Positions 24,351 through 31,904 of a DNA stretch of 42,925 bases are shown in pieces. Within the stretch, counting starts at the first letter, position 1; each line of letters begins with the position of its first letter. This DNA comes from an uncultured Desulfovibrio sp. (GTDB lineage: Bacteria > Desulfobacterota > Desulfovibrionia > Desulfovibrionales > Desulfovibrionaceae). The stretch is from assembly GCF_949282365.1 (NCBI RefSeq), contig NZ_CASDOY010000011.1:1-42925 (forward strand). The letters run 5' to 3'. The notes under the pieces were generated by a model. The model did no database searches. It worked only from the letters and a program-made list of their open reading frames with translations, and was not told where the DNA came from. Made by a program: the position numbers and the translations under genes.

Positions 24351-25778
24351 CTAGATGAAGAACAGCCAGGTCAGGATCAGGAACAGCGGGATCAGGATGC
24401 CCACGGACCAGGCCATGTAACCGAAGAAGCTGGGCATGGGCACGCCCTGTTCTTCGGCGATGGAACGCACCATGAAGTTGGGCGCGTTGCCGATGTAGCT
24501 GTTGGCGCCCATGAACACCGCACCGGCGGAGATGGCGGCCAGGGTGGGCGCCATGTCGGTCATCAGATGCACGGGGTCGCCGCCGGCGGTGTTGAAGAAC
24601 ACCAGGTAGGTGGGCGCGTTGTCCAGGAAACTGGACAGGGCGCCGGTCAGCCAGAAGAACATGTAGTTCACGGGCTGGCCGTCATGGAAGACCATGTTGA
24701 TGACGCCGGCCAGAGCGCCGTCGGTACCGGCACGCAGGATGGCCAGGGCGGGGATCATGCTCAGGAAGATGCCCAGGAAGAGCTTGGCCACTTCTTCGAT
24801 GGGCGCCCAGGAGAAGCCGTTGAGTTCACGGCACTGGCGGGAGGTGAACTTCCAGGACAGGCCGGCCAGGCAGAGCAGCAGGATGTCGCGCAGCAGGTTC
24901 TGGCCGTCGATACCCACGCCGTGGATATTGATGACTTCACCGAAATCGACCATGCCGGAGCAGAGCACGCAGAGCACGATGCCCAGCAGGAAGAGCAGAT
25001 TGATGGAGCCGTCGAGGCCCAGCTTTTCTTCCACCTTGTCGGGATCATGCGGGGGCTGCGGGCGGCCTTCACGACCGAAGAGCACGGTATCCAGCACGAA
25101 GTAGATGGCCAGCAGGGCCAGGGACATGAAGAGGGTCTTCACGAAGAGATTGGTGGTGGTCCAGAAGAAGCTCACGCCCTTCAGGTAGCCCAGGAACAGC
25201 GGCGGATCGCCCAGGGGGGTCAGGGAGCCGCCGATGTTGGCCACCAGGAAGATGAAGAAGACCACGGAATGCACGCGGTATTTGCGGTGGGCATTGGCGC
25301 GCAGCAGGGGGCGGATCAGCAGCATGGCGGCGCCGGTGGTGCCCATCCAGCTGGCCAGCACGGTGCCCACGGCCAGGATGCCGGTATTGACCACCGGAGT
25401 GCCCACCAGCGAGCCTTTGAGGCGCACGCCGCCGGCCACGGTGAACAGGGCGAAGAGCAGGACGATGAAGGGGATGTATTCCAGCAGGATGGCGTGCAGG
25501 AATTCATACAGGGCCACGTTGAAACCGTAGACCAGCAGACAGGGGACCAGGAAGGCCAGGCCCCAGAAAACGGATATCTTGCCGAAATGGTGGTGCCAGA
25601 TCTGCGGCAGGGCAAGGGGCATGATGGCGATGGACAGCAGCATGCAGACAAAGGGGATGACCCAGACCGCGGACAGCGCCGCACCGGGGATGCTCGGATG
25701 TCCTTCGGAGGCCAGGGCCAGCGCGGGCAGCGCCAGCACGGTCAGCAGGACAAGAGGCAGGGACCAGCGTTTCAACAT
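24351..25778 (-). CDS. nhaD: NhaD-type sodium:proton antiporter
   Basis: A 475-residue polytopic membrane protein with about 12 predicted helices and an N-terminal signal-like segment (MLKRWSLPLVLLTVLALPAL). It fits the NhaD family of the ion transporter superfamily: VPCLLVYGFNVALYEFLH, ASWMGTTGAAMLLIRPLL, LVANIGGSLTPLGDPPLFLG, GALSSFLDNAPTYLVFF and GANSYIGNAPNFMVRSIAEE. NhaD exchanges cytoplasmic Na+ (or Li+) for H+, useful under salt or alkaline stress. GAGGAG precedes the ATG. A related transporter for organic acids cannot be fully excluded, but the TPLGDPP and DNAPTY motifs favour NhaD. Confidence 0.88.
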   Translation of the reverse strand: MLKRWSLPLVLLTVLALPALALASEGHPSIPGAALSAVWVIPFVCMLLSIAIMPLALPQIWHHHFGKISVFWGLAFLVPCLLVYGFNVALYEFLHAILLEYIPFIVLLFALFTVAGGVRLKGSLVGTPVVNTGILAVGTVLASWMGTTGAAMLLIRPLLRANAHRKYRVHSVVFFIFLVANIGGSLTPLGDPPLFLGYLKGVSFFWTTTNLFVKTLFMSLALLAIYFVLDTVLFGREGRPQPPHDPDKVEEKLGLDGSINLLFLLGIVLCVLCSGMVDFGEVINIHGVGIDGQNLLRDILLLCLAGLSWKFTSRQCRELNGFSWAPIEEVAKLFLGIFLSMIPALAILRAGTDGALAGVINMVFHDGQPVNYMFFWLTGALSSFLDNAPTYLVFFNTAGGDPVHLMTDMAPTLAAISAGAVFMGANSYIGNAPNFMVRSIAEEQGVPMPSFFGYMAWSVGILIPLFLILTWLFFI

Positions 25779-25803
25779 GCGATTCTCCTCAAATCAGTAA
25801 AAC

Positions 25804-25826
25804 ATCACAAAGGAATACATTGTGAT
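25804..25826. promoter_or_regulatory. Inverted repeat in the nhaD leader/promoter
   Basis: ATCACAA (25804-25810) and TTGTGAT (25820-25826) form a perfect 7-bp inverted repeat with a 9-base spacer, 26-48 bases upstream of the nhaD ATG. The surrounding 100 bases are A+T-rich against a GC-rich background. It could be an operator for a dimeric regulator or an RNA hairpin in the leader. Confidence 0.5.
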
Positions 25827-25869
25827 ACACTATGAAAACTTCTTTACCCTAAGCCATTTCCACGCTTTT

Positions 25870-26344
25870 GGCAATGAAAATGCGCCCTCCGGGCGGAACG
25901 TGGTTCCTTTCACAAGGTCGGCCCCGGGAACACGGCCCTGAGGTGATCCATGACGCGGGGCCCATGCCGCCGGCGGGCATGGAGCCCGGCACGACAGCTA
26001 ACGCCCTCCCGTCGCGTCACCCGTGACGCCCGGGGCCATGCGGGGCCGGTCCCGCTCCGGCTGCTTTGGGCGGCATGCCATCATGACGCCCGGGGCCACG
26101 GGCGGACCGGCTGCCAAAGCGCTCCCTCCCTTCCGGGATGAGCATGCCGGGGGCCTGCGGGGAACGGTGGCCGCCCTGCCCGGCGGTGCTGCGCTGGCCA
26201 TGACGCCCGCAGGCCTGCGGCCCGGGCAGGCGGGACGACACCCGCGGGCTCCCGGGGCCGGGACGGGCCGTCCGCCGGAGCGCAGGCCTGCCGCACGGCA
26301 TCAGCAGGACCGGGGGCCTAACGGGGGCTGCCGGACGGACAGGC
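25870..26344. other. Gene-free GC-rich stretch
   Basis: About 475 bases between the nhaD promoter region and the speG stop. It holds imperfect copies of TGACGCCCGGGGCCA (near 26021 and 26083) and a related segment near 26200. No gene or RNA was recognised. Confidence 0.45.
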
Positions 26345-26935
26345 TCAGTACGCGCCCTCGGCGCCCCCCGTGCCGGGCCCGGCGACCTGCCCCGACGCAT
26401 TGCCGTAGAGGCTGCGGTATTCGTGCTGGAAGATGCACATGCGCGTAGCGTCGTGGTAGGCCCCGTTGGCGAAAAATTCGTGCAGCAGCACGCCCTCGGC
26501 CTGGAAGCCCAGTTTGGAATAGACATGGATGGCGCGGGCGTTCTCGTTGTCCACCACCAGATAGAGCTTGTAGAGGTTGAGCGCGTCGAAGGCATAGGCC
26601 ATGGCCAGACGGGCCGCCGCGGTGGCGAAGCCCTGGTTTTGCCAGGCGGGGTCGATGATGATCTGGAACTCGGCCCGGCGGTGGATGTAGTCGATCTCCA
26701 CCAGCTCCACCAGGCCCACGTTCTGGCCTTCGTGGTCCACGATGAAGCGGCGCTCGCTCTGGTCGTGGATGTGCTTGTTGTACAGGTCCTGCAGTTCCAC
26801 GAAGGCCTCATAGGGCTCCTCGAACCAGTAGCGCATGACGTTGGCATTGTTGTCCAGGCCGTGCACGAACTTGAGATCCTCGCGCTCCAGCGGCCGGATG
26901 CGGATGCGGGCCGCGTCTTTCCTGTCGGCTTCCAT
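26345..26935 (-). CDS. speG: Spermidine N1-acetyltransferase
   Basis: A 196-residue GNAT-family enzyme that acetylates spermidine/spermine using acetyl-CoA, lowering polyamine toxicity. It closely resembles E. coli SpeG (186 residues) along its whole length, including the near-identical stretches DNNANVMRYWFEEPYEAFVE, KHIHDQSERRF, GLVELVEI, HRRAEFQIII, LNLYKLYL and RMCIFQH. The ATG at 26935 is preceded by GGGAG; the frame stays open further upstream without a start signal. No polyamine genes are adjacent. The very high similarity to an enterobacterial protein is notable for a presumed deltaproteobacterial genome. Confidence 0.93.
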   Translation of the reverse strand: MEADRKDAARIRIRPLEREDLKFVHGLDNNANVMRYWFEEPYEAFVELQDLYNKHIHDQSERRFIVDHEGQNVGLVELVEIDYIHRRAEFQIIIDPAWQNQGFATAAARLAMAYAFDALNLYKLYLVVDNENARAIHVYSKLGFQAEGVLLHEFFANGAYHDATRMCIFQHEYRSLYGNASGQVAGPGTGGAEGAY

Positions 26936-27032
26936 GTTGCGACTCCCTGCCGTCCGCCGCCGGGACAAGGCTTGCGGGAACGGCGTTTTTCTGCCAGATT
27001 TCCGGCGAATCCCATCAACCATGAGGCTATCC

Positions 27033-27623
27033 ATGTCCAAGGACCCCACTCCCCGGCGCAAGGCGCGCCTGGGCTCGGTGCTTGCCCACCGCCAGCCCGA
27101 CCTGACCCTTGTGCTCGCCAATATCCACGACCCGCACAATGTCTCGGCCATCTACCGCTCCTGTGACGCCTTCGGCGTGGACAGGGTGCACCTGTATTAC
27201 ACGGACACACCCTTCCCCGTACTGGGCCGCAAGACCTCGGCCTCGGCGCGCAAATGGGTGGAAAGCGTGCGCCACCGCGACCGCCAGGAACTGGAAGCCA
27301 GCCTGCGCGCCCAGAAGATGCAGATCCTGGCCACCACCTTCACGCCCACGGCCAGACCGCTGCGCAGCTGGGACTTCACCCGGCCCACGGCCATCATCAT
27401 GGGCAACGAGCACAGCGGCGTCAACGAGGAACTCATCAGCCTGGCCGACGGCGAGCTCTACATCCCCATGTACGGCATGATCCAGAGCTTCAACGTCTCC
27501 GTGGCCTCGGCCATCATCCTGTCCGAAGCCTGCCGCCAGCGCGAGGCCGCCGGTTTTTACGACAGCCCCCGCCTGCCCCCCGAGGAACTGGAACGCCGTC
27601 TGGCCCTGTGGCTGGAAAAATAG
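27033..27623 (+). CDS. TrmH-family tRNA/rRNA 2'-O-ribose methyltransferase
   Basis: A 196-residue SPOUT-class methyltransferase. The three SPOUT motifs are visible: LANIHDPHNVSAIYRSCDAF (motif 1), TAIIMGNEHSGVNEEL (motif 2) and IPMYGMIQSFNVSVASAIIL (motif 3), which form the knotted SAM site. The closest group is TrmH, which methylates G18 in tRNAs, though E. coli TrmH (229 residues) has a longer C-terminus. ATG at 27033 follows GAGG by 6 bases; an in-frame ATG at 27021 is less well placed. It is divergent from speG. Confidence 0.85.
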   Translation: MSKDPTPRRKARLGSVLAHRQPDLTLVLANIHDPHNVSAIYRSCDAFGVDRVHLYYTDTPFPVLGRKTSASARKWVESVRHRDRQELEASLRAQKMQILATTFTPTARPLRSWDFTRPTAIIMGNEHSGVNEELISLADGELYIPMYGMIQSFNVSVASAIILSEACRQREAAGFYDSPRLPPEELERRLALWLEK

Positions 27624-27636
27624 GGCATCCCGCATG

Positions 27637-27661
27637 GAAAAGGGCACCCTCCCGGGTGCCC
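27637..27661. terminator. Shared terminator between the TrmH-family gene and the secreted-protein gene
   Basis: GGGCACCC-TCCC-GGGTGCCC (27642-27661) lies between convergent stops at 27623 and 27668. The minus strand has TTTT directly after the stem; the plus strand has only a weak T content, so termination is probably stronger leftward. Confidence 0.7.
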
Positions 27662-27667
27662 TCCTGC

Positions 27668-28318
27668 TTACTGTGCCTCCTGGCCGTAGATGGCGCTCCC
27701 GCCTGCGTCCGTGCCCTCCGCATGCGGCCTGACCACCTTCTGGAAACGGTGCCCGTCCCAGTGGTAGCCGATATCGTGGGCCAGCGGCAGGTAGAGCATG
27801 CCGGTGGCATTCCAGAACACGGGCTGCGCGCGCAGGCCGCCCATGCCCAGACAGATGAGCACCGAAGGGTTCACGTCGTCGGGCACGGGCTGGCCCTCGG
27901 CGAAAAATTCCCGGATCTCCGGCTCCTGCGGCACGTCCACCGGCACCGTGCGTCCCGAAGCGTCCACACGCCACAGCTCCACGGTGCACAGCTCCGTGCC
28001 CAGGGTGCCGATGGCCGCCACGGCCGAGCCGTCCGCACTGTCGCGGAACAGGCGCAGGGCCACGCCGCTGTCGCGGAAGGGCAGCGCCCGGAAGACGATC
28101 ACGTCCCGGCTCTCCCCGGCCAGTTCCCAGAAATCGGTCTGGCCGTCTTCCAGCAGCCGCTGTTTGTCCTCGTCCTCCAGACCTTCGGCCGTATTCTCGA
28201 AAATGCTCGTGGGCAGGGCGCTGAAGGCCTCGCGGGCCGTGAGCGCGCTTTCCTGCGCCGACGCCGGGGACGGGCAGGACAGCAGCACGAACAGCAACAG
28301 GCAGTAGAAAGTACGCAT
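27668..28318 (-). CDS. Secreted protein of unknown function
   Basis: A 216-residue protein I do not recognise. It starts MRTFYCLLLFVLLSCPSPAS with cleavage expected after ASA (about residue 22). The mature region is acidic and soluble (FENTAEGLEDEDKQRLLEDG, AIGTLGTELCTVELWRVD, NATGMLYLPLAHDIGYHWDG), with no membrane segment. The start at 28318 is chosen because the signal peptide begins there; GGGG lies about 5 bases upstream and the longer frame to 28435 would bury the signal. It is divergent from uvrA. Confidence 0.7.
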   Translation of the reverse strand: MRTFYCLLLFVLLSCPSPASAQESALTAREAFSALPTSIFENTAEGLEDEDKQRLLEDGQTDFWELAGESRDVIVFRALPFRDSGVALRLFRDSADGSAVAAIGTLGTELCTVELWRVDASGRTVPVDVPQEPEIREFFAEGQPVPDDVNPSVLICLGMGGLRAQPVFWNATGMLYLPLAHDIGYHWDGHRFQKVVRPHAEGTDAGGSAIYGQEAQ

Positions 28319-28428
28319 ACGTTCCCCTTTGCCGGGGCAGCGTCCCGGCTCGTAAAAAAATTTATACGGTCTTCCCCTGCCTTTGTCCATCGCTGTGCGG
28401 CGTTTCCCCGGCTTATCAGGAACGCATC

Positions 28429-28457
28429 TTGCCAAACACTGCGGGCACGCTTACATA
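28429..28457 (+). promoter_or_regulatory. Candidate uvrA promoter, possibly giving a leaderless mRNA
   Basis: TTGCCA (28429-28434), a 17-base spacer and TACATA (28452-28457) end only 7 bases before the ATG at 28465. A transcript starting at the usual distance from the -10 would begin at or next to the start codon. Confidence 0.5.
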
Positions 28458-28464
28458 CAAAGCC

Positions 28465-31398
28465 ATGAACAGACCCTGCATCCATATCGAAAAGGCCCGG
28501 CAGCACAACCTCAAGGACATCAGCCTGGACATCCCGCGCGACCAGCTGGTGGTGGTCTGCGGCCCCTCCGGTTCCGGCAAGTCCACCCTGGCCTTCGACA
28601 TCGTCTATGCCGAAGGCCAGCGCCGCTATGTGGAGTCCCTTTCGGCCTACGCCCGCCAGTTCCTGCCCCAGATGGACAAGCCCGACGTGGAAAAGATCGA
28701 GGGCCTTTCCCCGGCCATCTCGCTGGAACAGCAGAGCACCTCGCGCAATCCCCGCTCCACCGTGGGCACGGTGACGGAGATCCACGACTTTTTGCGCGTC
28801 TTCTTCGCCCGTCTGGGCCGCATGTACTGCCCCTCCTGCGGCCGTCCCATCGAGGCCCGCTCCGCCGACGAGATCATCGGCGACATCATGGCCCTGCCCC
28901 AGGGCGGCAAGTTCATGGTCCTGGCCCCGCTGGTGGAACTGCAGAAAGGCACCCACCAGGACAAGTTCAGGAAGCTGCGCGCCGAAGGCTTCGCCCGCGT
29001 GCGCGTGGACGGCGCCTTCCATACCCTGGACGACGTGCCCGCCCTGGACAAGAACAAAAAGCACAGCATCGACCTGGTGGTGGACCGCCTGGTCAACAAG
29101 GAGGGCATCCGCGGCCGCCTGGCCGATTCCGTGGAGCTGGCCCTGCGCTACGGCGAGGGCCGCCTGGTGGTCCACCTGCCCGACAGGCCCGAAGCGGAGC
29201 GGGACGTCATCCATTCCACCACCTCGGTCTGCCCGCACTGCCACATCTCCCTGCCCGCGCCCAGCCCGCAGCTCTTTTCCTTCAACAGCCCGCAGGGGGC
29301 CTGTCCCCGCTGCGTGGGCCTGGGCACCGTGGACTATTTCGAGCCCCGCCTCATCGCGCCCAACCGAGGCCTTTCCCTCAATACCGGGGCACTGCTGCCC
29401 TGGGCCGAGAGCAGGCACTTCCAGCGTTACGAGCCCGCCCTGCGCGCCCTGGGGAAACGCCACGGCTTCACCCTCTCCACGCCGCTGGAGGACTTTTCCG
29501 ACACGGCCCTGGCCTGCCTGTTCTACGGCGAGGACGACAAAGGCAGGCCCGCCGGCCACAGCAGCGGCCTGCGCCGCAACTGGATGGGCGGCAACGTGGC
29601 CCTGGACGCCGTGGGCGACCACCAGAGCGAGCTCTTCGCCGGGCGCGCCGCCGAGGTGAAGGTCAGCGAGGAGCGCTGGCCCGGGGTCATCCCGCTGCTG
29701 GAAAAGGGCATGCAGTACGGCGAGGCCTGGCGCGAGATCCTGGCCCGCTTCCGCCAGTCCACGGACTGTCCTGACTGCCGCGGCGCGCGCCTCAAGCCCG
29801 AGGCCCTGGCCGTGCGCGTGGACGACCTGAACATCGCCCAGTTCTGCTCCCTGTCCGTGGAACGGGCCCTGCAGTGGCTGGAGGGACGGCATTTCGACGG
29901 CCGCCACGCCCTGGTGGCCGAACCGCTGATGAAGGAGCTGACCCATCGCCTGTCCTTCATGCGCAACGTGGGGCTGGAATATCTCTCCCTGGGCCGGGCC
30001 ATGGCCACCCTTTCCGGCGGCGAGGCCCAGCGCATCCGTCTGGCCTCGCAGCTGGGCTCCGGTCTGGTGGGCGTGACCTATGTGCTGGACGAACCTTCCA
30101 TCGGCCTGCACCCGCGCGACAACGAACGCCTGCTGGGCACCCTGCGTTCCCTGCAGCGGCGCGGCAACACCGTGCTGGTGGTGGAACACGACGAGGCTAC
30201 CATCTGCGCGGCCGACACGGTCATCGAGCTGGGGCCCGGCTCCGGGGCGCAGGGCGGTCAGGTCATGTTCCAGGGCAGCGTGCCCGAGCTGCTGCGCGCC
30301 GAGACCCTCACGGCCCGCTATCTGCGCGGCGACGCCAGCATCAGCCTGCCCGACGAGCGGCGCGAGCCCCAGGGCTGGCTGACCCTGCATGATGTGGCCA
30401 CCAACAACCTGCGCGGCATCGACTGCCGCTTCCCCCTGGGCGTGCTGACCTGCGTCACGGGCGTGTCCGGCTCGGGCAAGAGCTCGCTGGTGGTGGACAC
30501 CCTGTACAAGCACCTGGCCATCGGCCTGGGCCAGCGCGTGGACCAGCCCGGCAGCATCGCCGGCCTGAGCTACAGCGATGGGGCCCGCCCCGTGGAACGC
30601 ATCGTGGCCATCGACCAGACGCCCATCGGCCGCACGCCGCGTTCCAACCCGGCCACCTATACCAAGGTCTTCGACGAGATCCGCAACATCTTCGCCATGA
30701 CCCCGGACGCCCGCAAGCGCGGCTACAAGCCCGGGCGTTTCAGCTTCAACGTGCGCGGCGGCCGCTGCGAGGCCTGCGGCGGCGACGGCCAGATCCGGGT
30801 GGAGATGCACTTCCTGCCCGACGTCTATGTGACCTGCGATGTCTGCAAGGGCCGCCGCTACAACCACGAGACCCTGGAAGTGCGCTACAAGGGCCTGAAC
30901 ATCGCCGAGGTGCTGGACCTGCCCGTGCAGCAAGCCCGGGCCTTCTTCGAGAACTATCCCGTGCTGGAACGCCGTCTGGCCGTGCTGGAGGAAGTGGGCC
31001 TGGAATATCTGCGCCTGGGCCAGCCCGCCACCACCCTTTCCGGCGGCGAGGCCCAGCGCATCAAGATCTCGCGCGAGCTGGGCAAGCGTTCCCTGCCCGG
31101 CACGCTCTACATCCTGGACGAACCCACCACCGGCCTGCACATGCACGAGGTGGGCAAGCTCATCAAGGTGCTGCACGCCCTGGTGGACAAGGGCGCCAGC
31201 GTGGTGGTCATCGAACACAATACGGACATGATCCTGGCCGCCGACCATGTGCTGGACATGGGCCCCGGCGGCGGCGAGAACGGCGGTCTCATCGTCTCGC
31301 AGGGCACGCCCGAGGCCATCGTGGCCGATCCCCATTCCGTCACCGGACGCTTCCTGATGCAGGAACGCCGCGACCGCCTCAAGCGGCGCGACGCCTGA
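28465..31398 (+). CDS. uvrA: Excinuclease ABC subunit A
   Basis: A 977-residue DNA-damage sensor ATPase of nucleotide excision repair. It has two ABC domains, Walker A GPSGSGKST near residue 33 and GVSGSGKSS in the second half, with signatures TLSGGEAQRI in both and Walker B YVLDEPSIGLHP and YILDEPTTGLH. Zinc modules appear as CPSC, CPHC...CPRC and CEACGGDG...CDVCKGRRYN. The size slightly exceeds E. coli UvrA (940). The start MNRPCIHIEKARQHNLKDI matches the family; the frame extends to a TTG at 28429, but that codon overlaps the -35 element. No Shine-Dalgarno sequence is visible. A strong terminator follows. Confidence 0.96.
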   Translation: MNRPCIHIEKARQHNLKDISLDIPRDQLVVVCGPSGSGKSTLAFDIVYAEGQRRYVESLSAYARQFLPQMDKPDVEKIEGLSPAISLEQQSTSRNPRSTVGTVTEIHDFLRVFFARLGRMYCPSCGRPIEARSADEIIGDIMALPQGGKFMVLAPLVELQKGTHQDKFRKLRAEGFARVRVDGAFHTLDDVPALDKNKKHSIDLVVDRLVNKEGIRGRLADSVELALRYGEGRLVVHLPDRPEAERDVIHSTTSVCPHCHISLPAPSPQLFSFNSPQGACPRCVGLGTVDYFEPRLIAPNRGLSLNTGALLPWAESRHFQRYEPALRALGKRHGFTLSTPLEDFSDTALACLFYGEDDKGRPAGHSSGLRRNWMGGNVALDAVGDHQSELFAGRAAEVKVSEERWPGVIPLLEKGMQYGEAWREILARFRQSTDCPDCRGARLKPEALAVRVDDLNIAQFCSLSVERALQWLEGRHFDGRHALVAEPLMKELTHRLSFMRNVGLEYLSLGRAMATLSGGEAQRIRLASQLGSGLVGVTYVLDEPSIGLHPRDNERLLGTLRSLQRRGNTVLVVEHDEATICAADTVIELGPGSGAQGGQVMFQGSVPELLRAETLTARYLRGDASISLPDERREPQGWLTLHDVATNNLRGIDCRFPLGVLTCVTGVSGSGKSSLVVDTLYKHLAIGLGQRVDQPGSIAGLSYSDGARPVERIVAIDQTPIGRTPRSNPATYTKVFDEIRNIFAMTPDARKRGYKPGRFSFNVRGGRCEACGGDGQIRVEMHFLPDVYVTCDVCKGRRYNHETLEVRYKGLNIAEVLDLPVQQARAFFENYPVLERRLAVLEEVGLEYLRLGQPATTLSGGEAQRIKISRELGKRSLPGTLYILDEPTTGLHMHEVGKLIKVLHALVDKGASVVVIEHNTDMILAADHVLDMGPGGGENGGLIVSQGTPEAIVADPHSVTGRFLMQERRDRLKRRDA

Positions 31399-31420
31399 GC
31401 CGCTTGCCCCGTCACGACGC

Positions 31421-31449
31421 AAGGGCCGCTCCCCGGAGCGGCCCTTTTC
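31421..31449 (+). terminator. Terminator of uvrA
   Basis: GGGCCGCTCC (31423-31432) and GGAGCGGCCC (31435-31444) pair perfectly and are followed by TTTT, 25 bases past the uvrA stop. Confidence 0.88.
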
Positions 31450-31904
31450 GCATGCGGGGCCCGAGCTTGCGTCCGCCGACGGGGTGCCGCGCGCAGACGC
31501 CCGCCCCACGAGGGCCCGCGATCGCCATGTCCCCTCCGGGAACGCCGTCCCTGCCTCCCCCCTTTTCAACAGTGACGGCAGATGGTGAACAGGAGCGCAT
31601 CAGCGGCTGCAACATCCCCGCGGCACTCTTGCATGGTCTGCCGGAAGGTTTTTTTGCTGTCATAGCATACGGAATAATTTTTTTCAGTGTCGGTACACGT
31701 CCTTTTCCCTGCGCCATATCGCAAAATAGATATGATTATCCTTCATCCGTAGTCTTCCGCAGCGCTTTTCCCCTGATGCCGTCCCGGCCACCTGTGGCTG
31801 GTACCCGGTCGCCGGCAAGGGGGGGCATAGGCAGCGCCACGGCCATGTGCTAAGGTGATGGCGTTTCGTTCCTGTGACGGATCCCCTTTACCAAGAGCAT
31901 CAAT
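31450..31904. other. Promoter-bearing intergenic region upstream of the autotransporter
   Basis: About 455 bases. Between 31645 and 31745 the sequence turns A+T-rich with several T runs (around 31650 and 31678) and TATGAT near 31730, typical of promoter DNA, but no pair of elements with good spacing could be fixed. No gene is supported. Confidence 0.45.

Noticed and set aside
28099..31569. 1156-residue open frame on the minus strand opposite uvrA
   Set aside because: Ala/Gly/His/Gln-rich antisense shadow caused by high third-position GC in uvrA; no family resemblance.
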